A stretch of 64,000 bases of DNA from positions 62,001 to 126,000 of the forward strand of contig NZ_JAAZTU010000001.1 of the NCBI RefSeq assembly GCF_012395185.1, written 5' to 3'. Of this stretch, positions 36,715 to 44,007 are shown in pieces. Numbering within the stretch: the first letter of the stretch is position 1; the number at the start of each line of letters is the position of its first letter. This stretch comes from Vibrio aestuarianus (GTDB taxonomy: Bacteria; Pseudomonadota; Gammaproteobacteria; Enterobacterales; Vibrionaceae). The position numbers were made by a program, and so were the translations under genes. Under the pieces are notes generated by a model that saw nothing but the letters and a program-made list of their open reading frames with translations, did no database searches and was not told where the DNA came from.

Positions 36715-37902
36715 ATGGCGAGTATTGAAGCGGCTTTAGCTGAGATTAAACGCGGCGTTGAAGAGCTAATCCCAGAAGAAGAATTAATCGCGAAGCTAAA
36801 AGAAGGTCGCCCACTACGCATTAAGTTAGGCGCAGATCCAACGGCACCAGACATTCACCTTGGCCACACGGTGATTTTAAACAAACTTCGTACTTTCCAA
36901 GACCTTGGTCATGAAGTCACGTTTTTGATCGGTGATTTCACCGGTATGGTTGGTGATCCAAGTGGTAAAAATACCACTCGTCCACCGTTGACGCGTGAAG
37001 ACGTATTGCGTAACGCTGAAACCTATAAAACGCAGGTGTTTAAAATCTTAGACCCAGCTAAAACTAAGATTCAGTTTAACTCGGAATGGTTATCGCAATT
37101 AGGTGCAGAAGGTATGATTCGCCTAGCATCAAACCAAACCGTGGCTCGTATGTTAGAGCGTGATGACTTTAAAAAGCGTTATGCGAACGGCCAACCTATT
37201 GCTATTCATGAATTTATGTATCCACTCCTACAGGGTTATGATTCAGTAGCAATGGAAACGGACGTTGAGTTAGGTGGTACTGACCAAAAATTCAACCTAC
37301 TGATGGGGCGTGAATTGCAAAAAGCCAATGGTCAGAAGCCACAAATTGTGTTGATGATGCCATTGCTTGTCGGCTTAGACGGTGAGAAAAAAATGTCTAA
37401 GTCTGCGCATAACTACATCGGTGTTAGCGAATCACCAAGTGAAATGTTCGGTAAGATCATGTCGATCTCCGACACCTTGATGTGGAGCTACTATGAACTG
37501 CTTTCATTCCGTCCATTAGCGGAAATTGAACAGTTTAAAATGGATGTCGAAAGTGGTACTAACCCTCGCGATATTAAGATCTTACTTGCTAAAGAAATTA
37601 TTGCTCGCTTCCATTCAGAAGCCGATGCCGATGCGGCTGAGCAAGAATTCATTAACCGTTTCCAAAAAGGCGCAATGCCTGACGAAATGCCAGAGTTTGA
37701 ATTTGATGCAGGTATTGCAATTACCAACTTGTTAAAAGATGCAGGCCTAGTTGGCTCAACGTCTGATGCAATGCGAATGATTAAGCAAGGCGGCGCAAAG
37801 CAAGACGGTGAGAAAATCGAAGATACTAAGTATCTACCAACAGCTGGCACGTACGTTTATCAAGTTGGTAAGCGTAAGTTTGCTCGAGTCACGATAAAAT
37901 AA
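36715..37902 (+). CDS. tyrS: Tyrosyl-tRNA synthetase
   Basis: A 395-residue class I synthetase. The HIGH motif appears as HLGH in [16 protein letters not shown], and the KMSKS motif as [12 protein letters not shown]. The C-terminal S4 RNA-binding domain (about 330-395) is present. The length and the [13 protein letters not shown] spacing place it in the TyrS2/TyrZ-like subgroup rather than the E. coli TyrS type. It charges tRNA-Tyr in the cytosol. TAGGAGTG precedes the start. It ends at a strong terminator (37919-37941), so it is separate from the leader and transporter unit that follows. Confidence 0.94.
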   Translation: MASIEAALAEIKRGVEELIPEEELIAKLKEGRPLRIKLGADPTAPDIHLGHTVILNKLRTFQDLGHEVTFLIGDFTGMVGDPSGKNTTRPPLTREDVLRNAETYKTQVFKILDPAKTKIQFNSEWLSQLGAEGMIRLASNQTVARMLERDDFKKRYANGQPIAIHEFMYPLLQGYDSVAMETDVELGGTDQKFNLLMGRELQKANGQKPQIVLMMPLLVGLDGEKKMSKSAHNYIGVSESPSEMFGKIMSISDTLMWSYYELLSFRPLAEIEQFKMDVESGTNPRDIKILLAKEIIARFHSEADADAAEQEFINRFQKGAMPDEMPEFEFDAGIAITNLLKDAGLVGSTSDAMRMIKQGGAKQDGEKIEDTKYLPTAGTYVYQVGKRKFARVTIK

Positions 37903-37918
37903 GCCTATTGTGAACGTT

Positions 37919-37941
37919 AAAGCGCCTGCGGGCGCTTTTTT
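37919..37941 (+). terminator. Terminator after tyrS
   Basis: AAAGCGCC / GGCGCTTT with tetraloop TGCG, then a run of T. Confidence 0.92.
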
Positions 37942-38046
37942 ATTGGTTGCTTATTTATTCTATTTTTATGATTACTTATCAATAAGTTGGAATGAATTAA
38001 AAACTTTAAAATCAGGCTGTATTTTAGTTTTACTTTTGGTAGACTC

Positions 38047-38175
38047 TCGCCACTGCTAATTGGGCAGTACCTTCGGAGATTTATATGAACAATACCGACC
38101 ATCCCCCTAGTATGAAGGGAGAAAAATAACCGCTTTCGGTACTGGCGATCTTCGTTCCTACCTTAGGTGGTAGGG
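38047..38175 (+). promoter_or_regulatory. Candidate structured leader RNA before the mgtE-like gene
   Basis: Complementary segments nest as a closed multi-branch fold: TCGCCA (38047-38052) with TGGCGA (38143-38148); CTGC with GCAG (38053-38056, 38064-38067); TACCGA (38093-38098) with TCGGTA (38136-38141), the last enclosing a small CCCT/AGGG hairpin. A terminator-like stem CCTACC / GGTAGG (38157-38162, 38169-38174) and a pyrimidine-rich run follow. The segment GATCTTCG (38147-38154) can alternatively pair with the leader-peptide Shine-Dalgarno (CGGAGAT, 38074-38080). It does not match the M-box or the yybP-ykoY pattern that I recall. Read by eye; not folded by program. Confidence 0.5.
38085..38129 (+). 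CDS. Putative 14-residue leader peptide with tandem prolines
   Basis: ATG at 38085 opens MNNTDHPPSMKGEK and stops at TAA 38129. GGAG at 38075-38078 is 6 bases before the ATG, one of the best ribosome sites in the region. It lies inside the foldable leader. Leader peptides with proline codons (mgtL, mgtP) control magnesium transporter genes in Salmonella by ribosome stalling; a similar logic is plausible here but is inference. Confidence 0.5.
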   Translation: MNNTDHPPSMKGEK

Positions 38176-38254
38176 CATTCCTTTTCTATTCAGTCCTTTC
38201 TATATTTTTCTCCTTATCTCTAGATTGAGATGAAAATCACTGATCAACGTTTTT

Positions 38255-38347
38255 ATGACTGCAGCATTATTCGCTGCTGTGATATTGGGTTGTTTGGGGT
38301 TTCATTTCGGTGGTCGTTACCTTTGCCAATCGGGAGATTCGCCATGA
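38255..38347 (+). CDS. Putative 30-residue membrane microprotein overlapping the mgtE-like start
   Basis: ATG 38255 to TGA 38347 encodes MTAALFAAVILGCLGFHFGG then RYLCQSGDSP: a hydrophobic helix followed by a polar tail. Its stop overlaps the transporter start by four bases (ATGA, 38344-38347), the usual sign of translational coupling. It lacks a clear Shine-Dalgarno of its own. Small membrane proteins tied to magnesium transporters are known (MgtS, MgtR), but there is no sequence resemblance I can claim. It may instead be a chance frame. Confidence 0.4.
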   Translation: MTAALFAAVILGCLGFHFGGRYLCQSGDSP

Positions 38348-39189
38348 CGGTAATGAGCAACATCTATATTGAAAATTCACCAAGCTTTTCTCAAGAAGAG
38401 ATCGGTGCAGCACGTAATGCATTTTTACAGTATGAGCAGGAGAAACAGGTACATTTACTCACCGTAATGCCTATTGAAGAGGCTGTCGCTATTTTGCGTC
38501 ATTGCTCGGTGGGGTATGTGCAACAACTATTAACTGAATTAGACAAAGATGGTCATGACATGCGTGCACGTCACTATGCTAACCAACTTGGTTTTATTTA
38601 TTCAGAGGTCGAAACCTCACAAAGCTATTTAACTACTAGTGTGCTCGAACACGTCAAACAACGTATTGGTTGGATCATTGTGCTAGCGCTATTAGGCATC
38701 GTATCAGGGCTTATTATTACCCAATACGAAGATACTTTAAGCCAACTCGTGTTATTAGCCGTGTACATGCCAGTCATCGCGGCGGCGGGTGGCAATACTG
38801 GCTCGCAAGCCGCGACATTGGTTGTACGCGCGTTAGCGGTTGGGGAATTAAAAAAGCGTCAATGGTTACTTGTGCTGTGGAAAGAGAGCCGGGTAGCTGT
38901 TTGCCTTGCTGTGGCGATTTCTGCGGTGATGGTCGCGCGCATTATGTTATTTAGTGATGCCAATTCAGCGGGTGGCTTTAGCTTGCAAAGTATTGCCTTG
39001 GCAATAGCAGTGGCGTTGTTTATCCAAGTGACGATTTCGACCACTATTGGCGGTATATTGCCGATAATTGCGCGAGTGTTTAAATTAGACCCCGCTGTGC
39101 TCGTCAGCCCTGTGCTGGCCTCTATGGTTGATATTTCTGGTATGTGGATCTATTTCAATGTGGTTAACTACTTCTTAGGATTAAGCTGA
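38344..39189 (+). CDS. MgtE/SLC41-type magnesium transporter without CBS domains
   Basis: A 281-residue protein from ATG 38344, chosen because CGGGAG lies 6-7 bases upstream; ATG 38353 is an alternative and an upstream in-frame ATG at 38230 has no ribosome site. The N-terminal 100 residues resemble a reduced MgtE N domain. The membrane domain has five helices with the MgtE pore motif YMPVIAAAGGNTGSQAATLV and the conserved Asp in FKLDPAVLVSPVLASMVDISG. The paired CBS domains that gate classical MgtE (about 450 residues) are missing. It likely moves Mg2+ or another divalent ion into the cell. It overlaps the dacB end by 22 bases. Confidence 0.85.
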   Translation: MTVMSNIYIENSPSFSQEEIGAARNAFLQYEQEKQVHLLTVMPIEEAVAILRHCSVGYVQQLLTELDKDGHDMRARHYANQLGFIYSEVETSQSYLTTSVLEHVKQRIGWIIVLALLGIVSGLIITQYEDTLSQLVLLAVYMPVIAAAGGNTGSQAATLVVRALAVGELKKRQWLLVLWKESRVAVCLAVAISAVMVARIMLFSDANSAGGFSLQSIALAIAVALFIQVTISTTIGGILPIIARVFKLDPAVLVSPVLASMVDISGMWIYFNVVNYFLGLS

Positions 39190-40610
39190 CTGAATTTGAC
39201 CACATCTTGGAAAAAAAGCGTCTCAAATTGAGTAATAGGAGCAGTAACATTAGGTTGGCTGCTTCTATTATTTGGGTAGTAATCGGTCACAAACTGGACG
39301 AATAGAGTACTCGGCTTGCCCTGTTTGTCTAAGCCAAACCCCGCCATGTTATAACTGCCGTATAACGAACCACTCTTGGCAACTAACTGCCCTTTAACAT
39401 CTTGCCCGCGCATGCTAGAACGATAGCGTAAAGTGCCTGATTCGCCTGCTTTGGGCATTATCGCAATTAAGCCTAGTGTGTGATCATTTTGCCAAATGTA
39501 GTTGAGGATATTAGCCATACTGTCGATCGAAAGTCGATTATTTCGTGATAAACCGGAACCGTCAGCAAGTTGAGCATGTTCGAGATTGACCCCAGTGCGA
39601 GAGAAGATGATCTGTTTAATTGCCTCGGTACCATTATTAAAGCTGCCCGGTTGAATGAAAAAGTGGCGCCCCAATGTTTTTGTGAGGCTATCAGCGATCA
39701 AATTGTCCGATTCTTTGAGCATGATCTCTAGCAATACCTCAAGTGGCTGGGACTGGTGCTTTGCAATAACACGTCCTTTTTCTGTATGGTTGCTGCCCAC
39801 TTTCACTTCACCTTCTAAGCTAATTCCGACCTGTTTTAGCTGTTTATAGATCATTCGAGTGGTATACAAGTTAGGATCTTGCACGGCAAATTTGAGCGGT
39901 AGCGGTTTACTCCGCTCGGCTAAGCAGCCATTTAATTGGTAATTATTTTGCTCAGAGGTGGTCAGTTCTAAATCGCAACGGGTACTTTCTTGTTCGAGTT
40001 TGCTAACCGTTTGCGCATTAGTCGTTACATGAATCGGGTACTGCTCAGGAACGTAGACGCGGGTTTTTCCATCATCTTGAGTATAAATAGAGGCCTGCAC
40101 GCAGTTGCCATCTAAGGTGATGGCTGTAGAAGGGGCGCTATAACATACGCCTAGAATATCCCACGGCGAACCGACTGCGCGGTCGTAACCGCTAAAAGTG
40201 GAATTATCTAACCAGAGATCACCACTAATTCTACTTAATCCTTGTTTTTTGAGGGTGGTAAGTAGATTTTTGAGATCTTGGTTGGTTAATGTTGGATCGC
40301 CAGAAAAGCGAATGATGATGTCATTGCCACTGTGCGTGAGCGTAGTTGAAAAACGATATTGATCGCCGAGCTCCAGTTTGGCTGCTAGGGCAGTAACCAG
40401 CTTTAATGTGCTGGCTGGTGGAAAATAAAGACCGAGATTGTCTGTTTGCTGGAAAATATGTTCAGAACCTAATGGCTTTACCAGCAGCCCGACACGGCTG
40501 CCTTGAGGCAAGGCTTCAAGTGGCGAGTAGGCAAAGGCTGTAAAGGTAGAACTACTGAGTAGCAGCACAAAAGAAACAAGTGAGATAAAGCGGCGATGCA
40601 GTAGTGACAT
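39168..40610 (-). CDS. dacB: D-alanyl-D-alanine carboxypeptidase/endopeptidase PBP4
   Basis: A 480-residue class C penicillin-binding protein, exported to the periplasm. I chose ATG 40610 (MSLLHRRFISLVSFVLLLSS, signal peptide ending near TAFA-YSP); an upstream start would add 16 residues before the signal. The active-site motifs are PASTLKL (SxxK), SDNLIAD (SDN) and AKSGSL (KSG in place of KTG). It trims and cleaves peptidoglycan cross-links. There is no strong Shine-Dalgarno. It is convergent with the mgtE-like gene, and the coding regions overlap by 22 bases (39168-39189). Confidence 0.93.
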   Translation of the reverse strand: MSLLHRRFISLVSFVLLLSSSTFTAFAYSPLEALPQGSRVGLLVKPLGSEHIFQQTDNLGLYFPPASTLKLVTALAAKLELGDQYRFSTTLTHSGNDIIIRFSGDPTLTNQDLKNLLTTLKKQGLSRISGDLWLDNSTFSGYDRAVGSPWDILGVCYSAPSTAITLDGNCVQASIYTQDDGKTRVYVPEQYPIHVTTNAQTVSKLEQESTRCDLELTTSEQNNYQLNGCLAERSKPLPLKFAVQDPNLYTTRMIYKQLKQVGISLEGEVKVGSNHTEKGRVIAKHQSQPLEVLLEIMLKESDNLIADSLTKTLGRHFFIQPGSFNNGTEAIKQIIFSRTGVNLEHAQLADGSGLSRNNRLSIDSMANILNYIWQNDHTLGLIAIMPKAGESGTLRYRSSMRGQDVKGQLVAKSGSLYGSYNMAGFGLDKQGKPSTLFVQFVTDYYPNNRSSQPNVTAPITQFETLFFQDVVKFSQLNPKK

Positions 40611-40656
40611 AATCAGTATTTCAAAACAGAGTGTGACTGACAGTATAGCGAGATAC

Positions 40657-40684
40657 AAAAACGCCTGCTAGTCAGCAGGCGTTT
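40657..40684 (-). terminator. Terminator after ompU
   Basis: ACGCCTGCT / AGCAGGCGT (40661-40669 with 40674-40682), with TTTTTG following on the minus strand. Confidence 0.9.
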
Positions 40685-40710
40685 GGCATCTAAGACATTA
40701 AGTCAATAGA

Positions 40711-41751
40711 TTAGAAGTCGTAACGAAGACCTAGAGCTAGCTCATCTTCAGCATCTGCTTTAGTTGCTGTACCAGTGTTGTTACCAACTGCACCGATCTT
40801 ATCGCCTTCATCAATCATGTTGAAGTTGTAAGAGATGTAAGTACGGAAGTTAGGCTTGAAGTAGTAAGTGTAGTCAATTGCAAAGTTATTTGCAGAAGTC
40901 TCATCAAAAGTTTCAGCGTTGTTGTAAGTTGCTGTAATTGCAGATGAACCTGGTAGTTTGTAACCAAATGCAACTTCGTAACCCGTGTAATCACCGTTAG
41001 TTTTTGCTTTCTCACCATCAGTGTAAATAGCAGCGATATAAGCATCAGCGATTGTGTAAGATGCCGCAACCATGTACTCGTTTTGCTCATCTTGGTCTGC
41101 GTAGCCAGCACCTAGTTTGAAACCAGTGTCAAAAAATGCGTAGGTACCAGAGATTGAGTAACCGTCAGCACCGTTATCAGCGTAACCACCGTCAGTTGCG
41201 TCTGTACGGTCAGCAAAGCGGTAGCTTGCTTTTAGACCAAAGTCTGCAAATTGACCTTTGTACGACAGCATGTTGTCAGAACGGTCTGCAACAGCGATTT
41301 TATCTGCCGCAGAGTTACCGTGGTAAGACATGATATCTGTGAAATCTGTGATAACACCTAGTGCACCGTCGTTTTTACCGTAAGTCACTTCACCGAAGTT
41401 ACCACCGATACCAGCGTAAACGTAACGGTTAGTTAGATCGCTGTCACCTTTATCGGTATCTTTGCCATTTTCAGCTGTTGTGAATTCACCTTCGTAGAAA
41501 CCAACACCGTATAGGCTGTCGTTGATCGCAACTTTACCTAGGAAGTTCAAACGTACACGAGAGTTGTCTTGAGCTTTACCATCTTTAAGAGACAGACGCG
41601 CTTCAGCACGACCGCCGATTTCTAGAGTGTTGCCTTGAGAGCTGTACACTGTAGAGCCAGCTTGGTCACTGCTTTGGTTTACGCCTTCTGCGTTTACGCC
41701 TGTAGCCACTGCTGCGGCTGATACTGCTAGAGCAATCAGAGTTTTGTTCAT
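40711..41751 (-). CDS. ompU: Outer membrane porin OmpU
   Basis: A 346-residue trimeric porin. The signal peptide MNKTLIALAVSAAAVATGVNA is followed by EGVNQSSDQ; the last residue is Phe (LALGLRYDF), the outer-membrane insertion signal. Alternating beta strands with acidic loops (KDTDKGDSD; TDATDGGYADNG) fit the vibrio OmpU family. ATG 41751 follows AGGACTAAATAAG; an upstream in-frame ATG would break the signal peptide. Codon use is strongly biased, as expected for one of the most abundant proteins. The AT-rich upstream region is long; in V. cholerae it binds ToxR. Confidence 0.93.
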   Translation of the reverse strand: MNKTLIALAVSAAAVATGVNAEGVNQSSDQAGSTVYSSQGNTLEIGGRAEARLSLKDGKAQDNSRVRLNFLGKVAINDSLYGVGFYEGEFTTAENGKDTDKGDSDLTNRYVYAGIGGNFGEVTYGKNDGALGVITDFTDIMSYHGNSAADKIAVADRSDNMLSYKGQFADFGLKASYRFADRTDATDGGYADNGADGYSISGTYAFFDTGFKLGAGYADQDEQNEYMVAASYTIADAYIAAIYTDGEKAKTNGDYTGYEVAFGYKLPGSSAITATYNNAETFDETSANNFAIDYTYYFKPNFRTYISYNFNMIDEGDKIGAVGNNTGTATKADAEDELALGLRYDF

Positions 41752-42239
41752 CTTATTTAGTCCTAATTTATTGTCCATAAATTTTTATTTCCGACGTATG
41801 TATCGTCCTAAGAGAAATAATAAATCCCAAACATGTTGCATATGTCAGCTTTGTGTAAAACCTTAAATCATATACGACAAGGTGCTTTTAATATTTCTTG
41901 TGCTACTTTTTACCCTTAAGTTCCCTTATTAGTTAGTAAAATGATATAAATCGGACTTATGAACGATGCTTTATTTGTGGTAAATAAATATCAAGTCTTT
42001 GTTTTTTTTAAAATAAAATTGGTTTTTTAAGCTGGTTTGATCTGTTCTGTTTTTATTTTTTTTTAGTGATGTGGGTCGGTTTTTTGTGCGAAATGATTTG
42101 CCTTGTAGTGTGGTGGCGAGTGTTTCACTGCCGTTTTTTTTGATTCAATTGACAAAAGATGATCAAAGAGTCACTTGATTTCAGGTGATTTAGTCACAAA
42201 GTTTGATTACACTAATCAGCAATTATGTTGTTCCATCTA
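41752..42239. other. AT-rich divergent intergenic region between ompU and greA
   Basis: No coding frame is supported in about 490 bases. The centre (about 41880-42130) has many T and A tracts, such as runs of nine or ten T near 42057. This is the type of DNA bound by H-NS, and by ToxR upstream of ompU. Exact ToxR boxes cannot be assigned by eye. A weak greA promoter is possible around 42185-42215. Confidence 0.5.
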
Positions 42240-42274
42240 CTACCTAGCCTAACAGGTTGGGTAGTTTTGTTTTG
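42240..42274 (+). terminator. Attenuator-like terminator in the greA leader
   Basis: A fully paired 10-bp stem CTACCTAGCC / GGTTGGGTAG (two G-U pairs) with loop TAACA, then TTTTGTTTTG. It lies only about 30 bases before the greA start, so it acts in the leader, not after a gene. E. coli greA has a leader terminator that yields the GraL small RNAs. Confidence 0.75.
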
Positions 42275-42306
42275 CCCAAAGAAAGCTTTGGCATATGAGG
42301 TGTAAA

Positions 42307-42780
42307 ATGGAAAAAGTTCCAATGACAGTACGTGGTGAACAGCTACTGCGTACCGAGCTAGATAGGCTATTAAAACTGCGCCCACAAATTTCAGAAGCTA
42401 TCGCAACCGCGCGTGAGCTTGGCGATTTAAAAGAGAATGCTGAATATCATGCCGCTCGTGAAGAGCAGGGCATTTGCGAAGCTCAAATTCGCGATATTGA
42501 ATACAAGCTTTCTGTTGCTCAAGTGATTGATGTCACTAAAATGGAAAATACGGGTAAAGTAATTTTTGGTTCGACAGTAACAGTGATCGATGTCAATACC
42601 GACGAAGAAAAGCGTTATCAAATTGTCGGTGAAGATGAAGCTAATATTAAATTGGGCCGAATTTCTGTTAGTTCTCCGATTGCACGCGGTTTGATCGGTA
42701 AAATGGAAGGCGATGAAGTGATTATTGCTACCCCAGGTGGCGATAAAGATTTCGAAATTGACAAAGTTGAATACATTTAA
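42307..42780 (+). CDS. greA: Transcription elongation factor GreA
   Basis: A 157-residue factor that stimulates RNA cleavage in backtracked RNA polymerase. The N-terminal coiled coil carries the acidic tip [17 protein letters not shown], with the catalytic Asp-Glu positions intact. The C-terminal FKBP-like domain includes [17 protein letters not shown] chose ATG 42307 ([12 protein letters not shown]), with GAGGTG at 42297-42302; an in-frame ATG at 42295 would overlap that ribosome site. A hairpin CCAAAG / CTTTGG lies just before. The gene is preceded by a leader terminator and followed by another at 42797-42823. Confidence 0.94.
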   Translation: MEKVPMTVRGEQLLRTELDRLLKLRPQISEAIATARELGDLKENAEYHAAREEQGICEAQIRDIEYKLSVAQVIDVTKMENTGKVIFGSTVTVIDVNTDEEKRYQIVGEDEANIKLGRISVSSPIARGLIGKMEGDEVIIATPGGDKDFEIDKVEYI

Positions 42781-42796
42781 CTGAAGGTCAGAAATC

Positions 42797-42823
42797 AAAA
42801 AGGTCGCAACATGCGACCTTTTT
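42797..42823. terminator. Bidirectional terminator between greA and yhbY
   Basis: AAGGTCGCA / TGCGACCTT (42800-42808 with 42812-42820), flanked by A-run and T-run, between convergent genes. Confidence 0.9.
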
Positions 42824-42862
42824 TGTCTTTATCCATGACTAAATAGAGAATAACGATAGACT

Positions 42863-43159
42863 CTATTTGCGAGGAATTTCGATTTTACGCTGCTCTGATT
42901 GGCGGAACAGTACAAGAATATTACCGATAGTCTGTACTTTTTCTGCGCCAGTTTCACGAACAACGGCATCAATGATCAACTGTTTAGTTTCGCGATCTTC
43001 TGATGCCACTTTAACTTTAATCAGTTCGTGGTGGTTCAGTGCAATTTCGATTTCCGCTAGAACAGCCTCAGTGAGTCCATTTGCGCCCATAAGCACAACA
43101 GGTTTTAGACTGTGTGCTAGGCCTTTAAGATGCTGCTTTTGTTTGGTGCTTAGGTTCAT
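42863..43159 (-). CDS. yhbY: Ribosome assembly RNA-binding protein YhbY (CRM domain)
   Basis: A 98-residue CRM-domain protein. It begins MNLSTKQKQHLKGLAHSLKP and contains the GxxG-type RNA-binding loop in VVLMGANGLTEAVLAEI; the basic end is QSEQRKIEIPRK. YhbY associates with pre-50S particles. It is divergent from rlmE, which also acts on the 50S subunit, as in E. coli. It has no signal peptide or membrane segment. The two starts are 119 bases apart, and that gap probably holds both promoters. Confidence 0.92.
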   Translation of the reverse strand: MNLSTKQKQHLKGLAHSLKPVVLMGANGLTEAVLAEIEIALNHHELIKVKVASEDRETKQLIIDAVVRETGAEKVQTIGNILVLFRQSEQRKIEIPRK

Positions 43160-43278
43160 TACGCGGCCAATTTTATTTAATATAAGGGTTGAAAAACGCT
43201 ATTTTAACGCCATCTATGCTTGAAGACTATATTTTATACCATACTTTCTTGGATAGAAGCATTTCAGTTAGGAATCGA

Positions 43279-43908
43279 ATGAGTAAACAGAAGCATTCAG
43301 CGAGCTCTGGCCGTTGGTTGAAAGAACACTTTGATGACAAGTATGTGAATGAAGCCAAGAAGAAAGGTTACCGTTCTCGTGCTATCTTCAAAATTGAAGA
43401 AATTCAAAATAAAGATAAATTGCTGAAATCGGGAATGACCGTCGTTGATTTGGGTGCAGCCCCTGGTGGTTGGTCTCAATATGCGGCAGGTATTGTCGGT
43501 GATGAAGGGCAAGTTATCGCATGTGATATCTTACCAATGGATTCCATCGCAGGTGTTGCCTTTCTACAAGGTGATTTCCGCGAAGAATCGGTGTTAGAAG
43601 CACTATTAGAACGCATTCAGCCAGACATGGTAGATGTAGTGATGTCTGATATGGCCCCTAATATGGCCGGCAATTTATCGGTTGACCAACCCAGAGCAAT
43701 GTACTTAGTTGAACTTGCTTTAGATATGTGTCGACAAGTTCTTGCCCCAAATGGTAGTTTTGTGGTCAAAGTATTCCAAGGCGAAGGGTTCGACCAATAT
43801 GTTAAGGATATCCGAGACATGTTCAAGGCCGTAAAGATTCGCAAACCCGACTCATCGAGAGCTCGCTCTCGAGAAGTGTACATTGTAGCCACTGGTTACA
43901 AAGGTTAA
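43279..43908 (+). CDS. rlmE: 23S rRNA 2'-O-ribose U2552 methyltransferase
   Basis: A 209-residue FtsJ-type methyltransferase, the same size as in E. coli. The SAM motif is [15 protein letters not shown]; the K-D-K-E catalytic set is readable in [11 protein letters not shown] (Lys), [11 protein letters not shown] (Asp), FVVKVFQG (Lys) and [10 protein letters not shown] (Glu). It methylates U2552 in the A loop of 23S rRNA, a late 50S step. ATG 43279 follows AGGAATCGA; upstream in-frame starts are not supported. It lies 99 bases before ftsH, the classic ftsJ-ftsH pair. Confidence 0.94.
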   Translation: MSKQKHSASSGRWLKEHFDDKYVNEAKKKGYRSRAIFKIEEIQNKDKLLKSGMTVVDLGAAPGGWSQYAAGIVGDEGQVIACDILPMDSIAGVAFLQGDFREESVLEALLERIQPDMVDVVMSDMAPNMAGNLSVDQPRAMYLVELALDMCRQVLAPNGSFVVKVFQGEGFDQYVKDIRDMFKAVKIRKPDSSRARSREVYIVATGYKG

Positions 43909-44007
43909 CGTTTTTGCTGTGCAAAGCATGAGTTAACACTATGGCTACAGGTTACAAACTGTAGTACCCTACCTTTAATTACAACTAGTTATCGCGAGGC
44001 TTACACC

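Noticed and set aside
38041..38180. M-box or yybP-ykoY riboswitch assignment for the mgtE-like leader
   Set aside because: The conserved core segments of these riboswitches, as I recall them, are absent; kept only as an unclassified structured leader.
38230..38343. Upstream extension of the mgtE-like protein to ATG 38230
   Set aside because: No ribosome site, no family support for the added 38 residues, and a strong ribosome site precedes ATG 38344.
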